Below, in pieces: positions 41,740 through 52,496 of a stretch of DNA of 64,000 nucleotides; position 1 is the stretch's first letter; every line of letters starts with the position of its first letter. Where the stretch lies: the NCBI GenBank assembly GCA_003013855.2, contig ML058452.1, positions 1,845,685-1,909,684 of the forward strand, read 5' to 3'. The translations under genes were made by a program, and so were the position numbers. This stretch comes from Liriodendron chinense (Eukaryota > Streptophyta > Magnoliopsida > Magnoliales > Magnoliaceae). Below the pieces are notes generated by a model. That model saw only the letters and a list, made by a program, of their open reading frames with translations. It was not told where the DNA came from and did no database searches.

Positions 41740-43553
41740 TTAGGATACATGCCAAACCCCCGCTGTTTCCTTCGTTGTTGTTTCTGGTGCCTTCATACTG
41801 ATCACCCCTTGGTTGATCAACCCCTGTATCCTTCCTTTTAGACTAAAACAGTCTTCTGTCTTGTGGCTCAGACACCGATGGTATTTGCAATACCGGGGAT
41901 CATCTACCTTCCCAACCTCGTGGGGCCGAATTGGTTCTGGTAGGCGGATTACCTTTTCTTCTACCAATTGTTCTATGATGGGGATCAGATCGGCCATATC
42001 GAAGGTGTATGGGCCGTTGGCTCTTTCTCTCTCGGCTATTGTTATTCTCTGAGAAGCGTGAGGCCTCTTGCCTCGGTCTTGGGTAGGTGTTGCTTTCGTG
42101 TCTGTCTTAGGCTCCACGGCGGGCCGTTTCCGATCTATCGTACTTTTACCTTTGCTTATGTTGTGCGTTTCGGCAATCCTTACTCCTTCTCTTTTCTGCC
42201 TTTCTGGCCTGAGGTTCACCCGTGCTGCGGCTTCTTCTACCAGGTGTGCTTTGGTGGCCAATTCTCGGAAAGAGTGAAAATTGTTCCCTGACAATCCGTA
42301 TGATATCATTGGGTCCAGGGCTCGCATGCACATCTTTATCTGTTCTTTCTCGCTGGGTAGTTCTTGACATTGAGCGGCTATTGTCCCCCATCGGTCCATG
42401 AATCTCTCCACGGGTTTGCCCTGTCTCTGTCTGATCAAGGCCAGATCTGTTACTGATGTTTCCCTTTCTATAGAGAAGAATTTTGAGAAAAAACTGTCTC
42501 GCATCTGCTCCTATGACTTCACTGATCCGGCTAGTAGCGACATGTACCATTGAAAAGCCTTCCCTGTCAGTGTCGACCCAAATAGCCGCATACAGTACTG
42601 CGGGACGGTCGACCAGTTTCCCAATGCTGTGAGAAAGCGAGTGATATGTTCCTCTGGCGACCCCCTACCGTCAAATTTTTCGAAATCCGGACATCTGAAG
42701 TTGGCCGGAAATGATATCTCTTCTATTTCCAGAGGGTATGAGACCTGATATTTATACCCGGTTCCTCTTTCCTTCTCCTTCTCTTGTCGCATGAGATTTG
42801 TAATCGTTTGTGACAGTTCCGCTCTCGTCATTTGCGTAGTTGGGACTATTATTCGTTCCGCTGGAACTCTCTTGGCCTGGGTAAGTGGTTCGGCACTAGC
42901 TGGCTCTTCTGCTGCCCCCTGAGACTCTTCGGCTAACGGGCGCGTAGGCGGTGCAAGGCTTCGAGTAGCATTCTGAGCTATTAAAGTGGTCAATGCTTCC
43001 TGAATCACCCTCATTAGTTCATTCGTTTCCCGATTAGCCTGAACTAATCTGTCGATCTGTTCTTGGACCGTAGGCAGTTCGTCTGCTTCGTATGATCCTT
43101 CTTCCGCCTCTGCTACCTGAACCATTGCGATCATCACTGGTCGGGCCTTCCGAACCTGCCCCTGTCCTGGCTTGGGAATTGTCATGAGCCGGGAGCTCCT
43201 CGCAATCGCAGTTTTGGTGGATTTATGTGTGGCAGGGGTGGTCTTGGACAATGGCGGAAACTGTTCCATCGTCATCGCAGGCACCGAGGACGTGGTTGAT
43301 GCGGCCTGACAGTTGGTGGAGATCTTCTGCCCTTGTTTTGGTTGCCATTGTCTCTTGGTTGCGGAGCGAGGGCAACATTCACCTTCTTGTATGCCGTTAA
43401 GCTAGCTGCTTTCTTCTGTTCTTTCTTCTGCCGGCGCATTTCGACCAACTGCCATCCTGAACTAGAAGCAGTCGTCGTGGTTGGGATGAAGCGAGGGAAG
43501 CTGAAGCCTCCAGTGGTAAGGAAGGTGCACGAACTGGTCATTGAGCATGCCAT
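41740..43553 (-). pseudogene. Broken gag of a Tat-like Ty3/Gypsy element
   Basis: Encodes the capsid-type Gag in three frame segments: 43,553-43,272 (93 codons, N-terminal), 43,284-42,511 (257 codons) and 42,504-41,740 (254 codons). The middle part has a Retrotrans_gag-like stretch (FRCPDFEKFDGRGSPEEHI … LTGKAFQWY). The last part continues it (FFSKFFSIERE, QRQGKPVERFMDRW) and has a C-x-Y-H-x-x-C-type zinc motif (YCKYHRCLSHKTEDCFSLK), as in the Tat/Ogre/Retand lineage. At least two frameshifts break it, near 43,280 and 42,510. No protease, RT or integrase follows: the element is cut off near 41,740. It acts, if at all, only as a transcribed remnant. Confidence 0.8.
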
Positions 43554-43920
43554 TTCTTCTGTCTGTCTTTAGTATCTTGCTAATTCTGTTGTGTCATAAA
43601 AATCGTTAGAACAGTTCACAAGCGCGGTCGGGAGTATGAGCCCATCGATCGCAGTGCATAAACCGACGAAATAAGCAAAAAGGAGACAAAAATACGTGTA
43701 GTTGTGGAAATTGGGGGTTCGAAAACCTTTTAAATGTCTATTGCCTTAAAGATGAAGGGAAGAACGTTCCCGTTGAGAGTCGCCAGTTTGACGCCCGAGA
43801 GGCGCCGAAACATTACGCCTCACGGTAACTTTCTTATGCGTAGATTCGTGTTTGTAAGTAATTGATCTTAGAGTATTCCTATATTCAGATATAACCAGAG
43901 ATCCTGGTATAGTTCGATCC
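43554..43920 (-). other. Untranslated leader of the Tat-like element
   Basis: Lies between primer site and gag. AGAGTCGCCAGTTTG is present here (near 43,784) as well as at the LTR border (43,926-43,940), so the primer-site region is partly duplicated. Confidence 0.5.
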
Positions 43921-43938
43921 CCAGCAGAGTCGCCAGTT
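43921..43938 (-). other. Putative primer binding site of the Tat-like element
   Basis: On the minus strand AACTGGCGACTCTGCTGGGG directly follows the LTR end. TGGCGACTC… is typical of the primer site in Tat-lineage elements; I do not assign the tRNA. Confidence 0.55.
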
Positions 43939-44206
43939 TGTTAGAACTAGAGAATGAACATTCTCTGGAATGTTGGGTTTTGTTGCTCTGGGGTTCTGAA
44001 TATAGAAACATTCGTAGACAATCACAAGCATTCACAAAATACGCAAGAGAAGAGATATCGCAAGGCGAATTTTATTCCAGAGATTCTGAGATCTTATACA
44101 TTCCAGGCCGTGATCTGGCACGAGCCCTTAATTACATCGAATGATCGATGACCCTTGATTAAAAGGCAAAAGACTAGTCAGCGGGGACTATGGTCTCAGA
44201 GTTCAT

Positions 44207-44352
44207 TGGTCATGGAGACCTGTGTTTTGGTGGTCGTAGAGACCTGTGTTTGTATGGTCGCGGGGACCTGTGTTTGTATGGTCGCGGAGACCTGTATTTG
44301 TATGGTCACGGAGACCTGTATTTGTATGGTCGCGGAGACCTGTATTTGTATG
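44207..44352. repeat. 24-bp minisatellite in Tat-like LTR
   Basis: Six copies of GGTCGCGGAGACCTGTATTT followed by GTAT, with a few substitutions. It translates as GDLYLYGR repeats in one frame; there is no sign it is coding. Confidence 0.9.
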
Positions 44353-44954
44353 TTTTGTTAAGGATTAACCCTTCTTTGTACGAGTCGAATGTCTATGTCC
44401 CATTTTTTTTTTGGAGATCCGGGCTGAGACTGTCAGGGTTTATGGCTGAGATGGAAGACTCTGGGCCCGCGCCTGTCAATGTAGGGACAGGTGACCTCGG
44501 GAAGTCCATTCTACAGTTGTGTGTACCTGCGCAGCTCAACCAGCGGATGCTGTTTGGATGGGTAGGGCATTGACTGTTCTCGAAGTGTCAGTCCTTAACA
44601 AATCGTGTGTGATAGTTTAGAACTCTCCTGGTATGGTTTATCGTGTTAACCATAGTCCCATTTGCTTAGTCCGGGCCTGAATCCGGGTCATGTTGTGGTA
44701 GTATATGTAATGGTGATGCATCAGTATGATTCTGGGCACTGGTGGCCTCTTTTCAGGAGAATTGCTCCGTTTAGCTTGTTGGATCGGATAGGACTCCGAA
44801 GGCTTGTATTCCGCTCCCTGGGCAGCTCGGACGAGTCATTTGACTGCTCCATCGCGTCCGGAATGCTCGAAATGCCCAAAATAGGCTCAAACGGGGATCG
44901 AAAATGTTATAAAATGAGGATTTAAGGGTGCTGAGATGAACGTTTAAGGTGCTG

Positions 44955-45312
44955 ATTTTTGCGATCCGCTGGCCTGATTTTACTGATGCGCTGGGGCCAG
45001 TGCGTCCAAAAAATGAATTTTCTTGATCCGCTGGCCTATTTTGCGACGCGCTGGGCCCAGTGCGTCCAAAAAATAGCTTTACCTTGGTAACTTGTATTTT
45101 TCTGATCCGCTGGCCTATTTTGCGACGCGCTGGGGCCAGTGCGTCCAAAAAATAGCTTTACATTGGTAACTTGTATTTTTCTGATCCGCTGGCCTATTTT
45201 GCGACGCGCTGGAGCCAGTGCGTCCAAAAAATAGCTTAATATACTGATTTATTTGATCCGCTGAGGGTTTTTTACTGATGCGCTGCATCACTTTTGCGAT
45301 GCGCTGGGGCCA
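44955..45312. repeat. Minisatellite, period about 64-76 bp, in Tat-like LTR
   Basis: Four to five copies of a unit with GATCCGCTGGCCTATTTTGC, GACGCGCTGGGGCCAGTGCG and TCCAAAAAATAGC. It lies in the R-U5 part, downstream of the TATA box. Confidence 0.85.
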
Positions 45313-45472
45313 GCGCGCCAAAAGGGTGACTTGTAAGTTATTTCATCTGCAGACCTGTTGTGACCGGAGAAGCGATTTCCGGCGAGGGATTCCGGCGATC
45401 GGAAAAAGGTTTTCCGGCGACGAGGATCGGCTCTCTTTCTCTCTGAATCGTGCAAATGAGGCGGTGGGGGGG

Positions 45473-45482
45473 GTATTTATAG
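45473..45482 (-). promoter_or_regulatory. TATA box of the Tat-like LTR
   Basis: CTATAAATAC on the minus strand, followed by a C-rich run. Confidence 0.6.
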
Positions 45483-45594
45483 GCAAAGTCGCCCAATAGG
45501 CGGTCGACACGTGTAGCGCGTCGAGAAATTGGGTCAGCACGTCGATTAAAGTCACTCGGCGCGTCTCAAAATGGCTGAGTTCGGAAGCTGATTT

Positions 45595-45860
45595 TCAGGG
45601 CGCGCTAGCCGTCAGTGTGTCCTGAAATTGGCTGATTTTTTGGATGCGCTGGACGAATTTTCGGACGCGCTGGAGGCAGTGCGTCCTGAAATTCAAAATG
45701 ATTGAATTACACGATACGCTGGGTGAATTTATAGACGCGCTGGAGGCAGTGCGTCCTGAAATACAAAATTTCTAAATTACATGATGCGCTGGAGGATTTT
45801 TGTGATGCGCTGGGGGTAGTGCGTCCTTAAATTAATTTCCGGATGCGCTGGACGTATACG
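45595..45860. repeat. Second GCGCTGG minisatellite, upstream of TATA
   Basis: Three to four copies of a unit of about 70 bp with GATGCGCTGGACGAATTTT, GACGCGCTGGAGGCAGTGCG and TCCTGAAAT. It is related to the array at 44,955-45,312 but lies on the other side of the TATA box. Confidence 0.8.
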
Positions 45861-46243
45861 TGTCTCCCAAACTTGGGTTTTGCAAATTGGGGGATTTGTG
45901 GGGTCTGCCTCGCGATGAATGCTGATGCACTGCTCCTATCTCTTCATAATTGAGGTAATCCTCCCAAATTTTGACAGTTTTGATCGTGATGACCGGTAGG
46001 GTTCACCACTGGCCCAATTCTCTGCTTTTGGTCAAGTCTGGTGTGTGTCGCGATTCGTGCCGCGATTTCTGATGCACTGGCCCTAAATTCGACCGAGTGA
46101 TGGTTTGGGCATTCAGAATCGTTGTTTCGGGGATCCCCACTTTTGAGACCCCAACACCAGCCTTGTCCTGCTATTGCCCTATTACTGCCTTCCTGCTGCA
46201 AGGTACATCCTTCTTTGCCATTTTTTTACATCACTTCAGATCT

Positions 46244-47433
46244 ATGGACAAATATCTCTCTCGTACGGATGCCCCACGATGCGGTTTTGATGATACCAAC
46301 TACGGTTTATGGGCCATCCATTTTCAGAGCTTCCTCAAGGGCTGTAGTTTGTGGGGACTCATTGATGGATCAGTTCCTATCCCCACTTCTACGGATGCTG
46401 AAAAATTGGCTGAGTGGGAGATAAAAATGGACGAATTATTACTTGGATTCTCGATTCGGTTGATCGGTCAATTGTTGTCGGCCTCACGCCACACCACACT
46501 GCTAAAGCAATGTGGTAGCATCTCCAGACGATTTATCAGCAGAGTAATGCAGCTCCATTATACCGTCTGGAACAAGATTTGGTTCCCCTTACTCAGGGGG
46601 ACAAAAGTATTCAAACATTCTACTCTAAGATTGTTGCAATCTAGACAGAGATGGCTATGATGAATCCAGAATTCCCTAATGACTTTCAGATATTCTAGAC
46701 AATGCACAATAGTGCGCAAGTTCGATAGTTTCTTATGAAGCTGCGTCCGAAATTTGAGCACTGTCAGGCTGCTCTTCTAAACCGTAGCCCAACTCCTTTG
46801 TTGAATTTGGTTATTAGTGATCTATTGGCTGAGGAACAACGTCTAAAAGTTCTCTCTCCTAGTTCAATGACTCCGGGACCATTCGATCTAGTACTTGCCG
46901 TGTCCACCTTTGCACCAAACTGTGGTTCAACTCCTTTAACTTGTCGTGGATGCAACAAAGTGGGATATGTCGTCGCTCAATGCAAAGAATGGTGTGCTTA
47001 TTGTCGATGGACTGGTCATGGTATTCAGGAATATCGTTTACGTGCTTATGCATCCTCCTTCAGTCATGGACGTGGTGGTCGTAGTCGTGGTCATGGCCGT
47101 GGTCGTGCTCTTTTTGCTACTTCTGACGCTATTTCTTCTGAGCCTTCTGTTAGTGATGCTACTGTTTCTGCTGAAGGTCCCTTTTCAACTTTAACTCTTG
47201 AGATGCTCCAGCAGATCGTGCAGGCCCTATCTGCTGTCGGTATGTCAGGTATATCCTCATCTTCTACATGGTTCTTTGATTCTGGTGCTTCCAACCATAT
47301 GACTGGTGACGTATCGCATTTTCGCAACATTCGTCCCTACACTGGCAATCAAGCTATTTCTACTGCGAATGACACTAGACTACCCATTCAATCCGTTGGT
47401 TCTTTGACTTTCTCTCCTTCTGCTCCTCGCTAG
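46244..47433 (+). pseudogene. Copia gag and protease, degenerate
   Basis: The first readable part of a Ty1/Copia polyprotein. The start ATG at 46,244 gives MDKYLSRTDAP, then a UBN2-type Gag with LWAIHFQSFLKG. A frame change occurs near 46,660. The second part has two zinc knuckles (CRGCNKVGYVVAQC and CAYCRWTGHGIQEY). In the first, the His ligand is Tyr; in the second, the last Cys is Tyr. The protease motif WFFDSGASNHMTGD is near 47,272-47,313. A stop follows at 47,431. The original would form capsids and process the polyprotein; this copy cannot. No 5' LTR or primer site is seen upstream. Confidence 0.85.
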
Positions 47434-48430
47434 TTCATACTTCGTGATGTATTCCATGTCCCTAAACTCTCCTCCAATTTGATTTCTGTTGGTTAACTTA
47501 CATCCAATAACTGCTTAGTCATATTTCTTCCAAACTGTTGTTTTGTGCAGGATCTGGCAACAGGGAAGGTACTTGGGAAGGGTAGGCGGCACGATCGTCT
47601 ATACGTGCTGAACTTCGACCCTTCTGTCATTCCAGCTCGATGTTTCTTTTCCCCATCCTCCTCAGATATTTGTTCGGCAAATAAAATGTGAAAACTCTGA
47701 CACTTTCACCTGGGTCATCCACACTCCGATCGGTTGTTTCAGTTGTTTTCTTCTATCATGTTAGGGAACATTTCTGTTAATAAAAATATTTTGGATTATT
47801 CTTGTTCTTCATGTTGTCTTTCAAAAAGTAAGTGCTTTCCATTTCCTCGGAGCATTACAAAATCATCATCTATGTTTGAGCCAGTGCATACGGATGTTTG
47901 GGGTCCCTCACCAATTATGTCTCTTTCTGGATTACGATATTATGTTATATTCATTGATGATTTCACATGTTATACTTGGATTTACTTTCTGCACTCTAAG
48001 TTATAGTTTTTTTTAACAATTTCTGATATTTCGCTCTATGGTGGACACTTAATTTCGAGTCAAAATTAAAACTCTCCGCTCTAACTCAGGGGGGGAGTAT
48101 CTCTCAACTAATTTTTGTACATATCTTCAGGGTCATGGAATTATTCATCAGACAACCTGTTCTGATACTCCACAACAGAACGGGGTGGCTGAACAAAAGA
48201 ATCGCCATATAGTTGAAACCGCAAACACCCTGATGACAGCTATGAATGTTCCTGGTTCATTCTGGGCGGAAGCTATGATGTATTCAATCTACTTGATTAA
48301 CTGGCTGACAACAAAAGTTCTGAACAGTAAATCTCCCTACTTTGTTCTTAACAGTTTACTTCCTACAATATTCTATATTTCGTGTTTTTGGTTATTTATG
48401 TTATGTTCATCTGGCATCACGAGAATTTAA
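47434..48430 (+). pseudogene. Copia integrase, degenerate
   Basis: After several stops (near 47,494, 47,687 and 48,004) the pre-integrase zinc region (LWHLHLGHP-like, here KLHFHLGHPHSDRL-like, near 47,690) and the core follow. HTDVWGPSP near 47,889 carries the first catalytic Asp. The second motif reads RSNSGGEYLS (48,077-48,106): the expected Asp is Asn (AAC at 48,083-48,085). The third motif is TPQQNGVAEQKNRH, with the Glu near 48,193. The frame breaks again near 48,350. Catalytically dead on sequence grounds. Confidence 0.8.
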
Positions 48431-50386
48431 CAAACTCTCCTCAAAATAGTCAAATGTATGTACTTAGGATTTGGAGAAACTCAGAAGAGTTTTAGATGCT
48501 ATGATCCGGTCTCACGTTGTGTTCGGGTGTCCTGACATATTGTTTTTCTTGAGCATATTACTTTTCATTCATATATTCCTCTTCCGCACACACCAAAGTC
48601 TCCTGGACTTACCGCATTTCCTAACATTCCTTCTACTTCGAGTACCCACCCTCATCCTCTGCAGGTTTACTCAAGACGGCCACGTATAGATCAACCGCCT
48701 ATTACCCCCTACTATACCTATTGCCGATCCAGAACCTACCTTGATACGTTGTTTCGCTCATGTACATCGGCCACCCGATTGCTTGATATACTTTATGTTT
48801 GCCATGAATGCTACTCTGGATACTGTGTCCATTCCCACTTCATACTCTCAGGTAGCCACTAATAATTGTTGGAAGAAGGCTATAGCAGAAGAACTTCAGG
48901 CATTTGATGATAACCATATGTGGGACATTATCACTCGCCCCACTAACCAATAATTAATTGGTAGTAAACGGATATATTCTGTAAAGCTCAAGTCCGACGG
49001 ATCATTGGATCGATATAAGGCTCGACTTGTCGCTCAGGGATACAAACAGGAGCATGAAATTGATTATAATGAGACATTCGCTCCTATGGCTAAAATGAAA
49101 ATTGTTTGCACTCTTCTAGCAATATCATCCATTCATTCTTGACCACTCGCTCAAATGGATGTGAAAAATGCTTTTCTTCATGGCTACCTCCAAGAAACAG
49201 TATATTTGAAACTACCTCCTGGCTCTTTGATTCCTGTAGATAAGGTATGTCGCCTAAAGAAAGCTTTGTACAGCCTCAAGCAGGCACCTCGGGCATGGTT
49301 CTAACGTTTTCATGATGTTGTTACAAGTGTTAGCTTTACTCAAAGTAGTTATGACCCGTCCTTATTTTTGCGCAACACTGATCATGGAATTGTTGTCGTT
49401 CTCGTATATATTGACGACCTACTTGTGACTGGTAGCGATACCACTGGCATCTCAGCACTAAAGGAAGTTCTACAATCAACCTTCAAGATGAAGGACCTCG
49501 GCCATCTGACATACTTTCTTGGGCTTGAATTTTCATGTTCTAAACATGGGATCCTGGTCAGCTAGCGTAAATATATCAAGGATCTTCTCGCCTTAGCCTC
49601 ATTGACAGATCAGAAGACAGTTCAGACTCCCTTAGAACTTAACATTCAATATGGCCGCGACGATGGTGTTCTCCTTGAGCAGCCAACATTGTACCGACGT
49701 TTGGTTAGAAGTCTGGTTTACTTAACAATGACTCGCCCTGATATTGCCTACGCTGTCCAAGTAGTTAGCCAATTTGTATTTGCTCCTCGGACTCTTCATA
49801 TGACTGCGGTGTTGCGCATCCTACGGTACCTACATGGAACTCTGGATCGATTCCTATTCTTCTCTTCAACGACAGCTCTGGACCTTCCTACTTATTCAGA
49901 TGCTGACTGGGATAGTTGCGTTCTCACACGACGATCTACCACTGACTACTATGTCTTTCTTAACACTTCTCTCATCTCTTGGAAGTATAAGAAGCAGGCT
50001 ACTGTTTCCAAATCAAGCAAGAAGCAGAGTATCGAGCAATGCCAGCTGCTTGTAGTGAGCTTGTTTGGTTACATGGACTTCTTTCTGGCTTGGGCATTTA
50101 TCTACAAAATCCTACTCCACTCTATGTAGATAATCTCAATGCCATTCATATTGCTTCTAACCCTATTTTTCATGAGAGGAAAAAGCATATTAAGGTTGAT
50201 TGTCACTTTATCCGAGAGAAGTTTTAGTTTGGGCTCATTTCTCTTCCACATATTGCTTCCCATGATCAGATTGCTAACATTCTTATGAAATCCCTCACTT
50301 CTGCATGTCACTCATTTCTTGTCGGCAAACTTTTACTTGTCGGCAAACTTTTACTTGTCGATGACCAGCATCAGTTTGAGGGGGGA
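48431..50386 (+). pseudogene. Copia reverse transcriptase and RNase H, degenerate
   Basis: The RT of Copia type is recognisable through several in-frame stops: WKKAIAEELQAF (48,872), KARLVAQGYKQE (about 49,015), QMDVKNAFLHG (49,154), LKKALYSLKQAPRAWF (49,255), YIDDLLVTGSD (49,408) and MKDLGHLTYFLGLE (49,490). RNase H follows, with YSDADWDSC (49,886), ISWKYKKQATVSKSS (49,974) and YVDNLNAIHIASNP (50,126). Stops lie near 48,952, 49,141, 49,302 and 49,563, with frameshifts near 50,030. It ends with QFEGGC-like sequence just before the polypurine tract. An old, inactive copy. Confidence 0.9.
50319..50362 (+). repeat. Short tandem repeat at the Copia 3' end
   Basis: CTTGTCGGCAAACTTTTA occurs twice in direct succession (period 22 bp), in the last codons before the polypurine tract. 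Confidence 0.8.
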
Positions 50387-50584
50387 TGTTAGACAGGCCA
50401 TATACCTTGTATAGCCAAAATCATTTAGTTTCCATGTATCGATTGATTCTATCTTTATCATTTTACCTTGTATAGATGATTCTGTAGGGCTGTACATCTC
50501 TATATATTTAATCCTTTGGGGTTGTCTGAAGATATAGAAAACCAAAGGAGATTTTCAGATTTCCATCTTCTCTCTCTGTTTACA
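50387..50584 (+). mobile_element. 3' LTR of the Copia element (about 198 bp)
   Basis: Preceded by the purine-rich TTTGAGGGGGGA (50,375-50,386). Begins TGTTAGACAGGCC, has CTCTATATATTTAATCC as a TATA-like site, and probably ends CTGTTTACA. The end is inferred, since there is no second LTR to compare. Confidence 0.65.
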
Positions 50585-50778
50585 ATCATGATGTAGAAAG
50601 TGTTGATGTCAATTCTCCAAAGTAGGAGGTCTCTTCCGAATCTATCCTAGATATAAGAGAAGTAAAGAGCCACCACATGTACCCTAGAATAGGACTAGAG
50701 GAGTGCACAAGGAGAGTCGTCTAATAATTGGACCCCACTGGTGTGTGGATGATGAGGACGAAGGGAGAGAGATGTGAT

Positions 50779-50819
<41 letters not shown>

Positions 50820-51284
50820 TTGGAACGACGTCTATATAAGCAGGAGTTAGGGTTTTAGGGATGCACCAGTTACGGTACATCTCACTCCTACAGACTTTTG
50901 TATGCTTTACTACATCAAAACTCTATAATCTTGCCATCCATGTACCAAAATTGACGCAATCCCTCTATTAACCATAGTCATCCACCATTGATCCAATACC
51001 CATACAAATTAATGAGTGAATTGTAAGATCTTAAACATTATATATTCATAAAATGCATTTAACAATTGAAAAAATTTACTAAAACATTTAAAACAAAATG
51101 GTTATAGGAAAAGAGAGAAATCCTAAAATAATTATAAAAAAAAAAGATCTAAGCGATAGAAGTGTTCCTAAGCAACTAATGGATCCCTAGTTAAAGCATA
51201 TGGACCTCAACCGTATTTTAATGCATGCAACCAACCACACCCACACATGAACTATTGAATTGACGTCGTGAGAAGAGCCAAAGT
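50585..51284. other. Unassigned stretch with TC microsatellite
   Basis: No gene is recognised. It contains a (TC)n run of about 36 bp at 50,780-50,815 and, on the minus strand, CTTATATAGACG near 50,832-50,843, which could be a TATA box of an unrecognised element. Confidence 0.45.
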
Positions 51285-51556
51285 ATATTACACTATGAAT
51301 TGGAACAACTCTTATGTCCTAAGGTCTAAGCATTAGTCAAAGTCAGTACACAGAAGTCAATCTAGATCATGTGTGATAGATCTCTCTCATACTTTCCATC
51401 CCTACTCGTTATCGGTCCCTATATTACACTATGAATTGGAACTCCCTTTATGTCCTAAGGTCTAAGCATTAGTCAAAGTCAATACACAGAAGTCAACCTA
51501 GATCATGCGTGATAGATCTCTCTCATACTTTCCATCCCTACTCGTTATCGGTCCCT
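51285..51556. repeat. Tandem duplication, 136-bp unit, two copies
   Basis: 51,285-51,420 and 51,421-51,556 are almost identical (start ATATTACACTATGAATTGG, end TTATCGGTCCCT), with a few substitutions. Confidence 0.9.
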
Positions 51557-51774
51557 TCACACAAGATGACCAAAGGTTTGTCCTAAAACCTGCTAGGCAG
51601 TCATGGACTAACAGGATACCAAGATCCATGAAACATAACTCAGCAAGTTCTTGTTGTACCCACAACTCAAGTTCCCAATGAAAATGAAGTAAACGCTCTC
51701 TTTTACCACATGAATATATAAATATTAAAGCAAAACATATATTAATTATGAAATTAATAACATATCTGCTGGGA

Positions 51775-52496
51775 GTCCACGGTCATTAGTCCTAGAAGGG
51801 GGTGATTAGGACCGTTTAAAAATCCATTTTGAAAACCTCTTGCCTAATTAAACTAATTAAGCAAGAACACTTAGCTTCCAAGCTTAAGTGGGTCCAATCA
51901 CAAGGCTAGCATATGGTAAGCATATAAACAACTTAGCCTAAGTATGCATAGATAATCAAATGATTTAACTAATCAAGAACCTAATCTATGCAACCTATGT
52001 AGACTATAAAAGAATGGATCATAAGGCTCGAGTCTACACTACTTAGTAAAAGTACATTTTATGTGTGAATGTGCCTAACTAGTGCCTACCATATATTCCT
52101 ATCAAACATTTATAATAAAGTAATTAAATATTAATTCAATGCTAAGATAACAATGTGCTCAAATCAATTACAAAACACAAGCATGTATAGTTGTTCGACT
52201 TTGGGTCTACTCCACTCTCGGTTCAAGTACTCATCCCTTAAGCACACCGACATTCACTAGGGAGTTTAAATCAGGTTCCTCCCAACCTAGGTGTTTCAAA
52301 TCGGTTCCACCTTACCGGGGAGTTTGAGAAGGTTCCTCCCAACCTATGACAGAGATTTCACTTGTTCATCTCTCAACCAAGATGTTTACGGGTTCTATCC
52401 AACCCAGGAGTTTGACAAGGATCCTCCATACCCTTCATTTCTAATCCTAGAACCTATCGTACGCTCCTGCCGGAGGCTCCCTATTGAGCTCTGAAT
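51775..52496 (-). mobile_element. Long LTR fragment, outer part (Copia-like family)
   Basis: Shows the same order of blocks as the LTRs at 10,601-12,728 and 34,022-36,180: TTAGTCCTAGAAGGGGGTGA, then CACTTAGCTTCCAAGC, GTGGGTCCAATCACA, GTCTACTCCACTCTCGG and CCGGAGGCTCCC. It is more diverged. It continues after the inserted LTR, at 53,790-54,291. Confidence 0.6.

Larger units (their letters stand above)
43939..46156 (-). mobile_element. 5' LTR of the Tat-like element (2,218 bp)
   Basis: On the minus strand it starts TGTTGGGGTCTCAAAAG and ends AGTTCTAACA. The TATA box is CTATAAATAC at 45,473-45,482 (minus). It contains three minisatellites (see separate entries). Frames of 60-127 codons here are made of the repeats. 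The outer end touches the leader of the Copia element, so the Tat-like element appears to have inserted there. Confidence 0.75.

Noticed and set aside
44155..44573. Repeat protein (GDLYLYGR)n
   Set aside because: The 24-bp minisatellite inside an LTR. It lacks any conserved partner sequence and opens in two frames.
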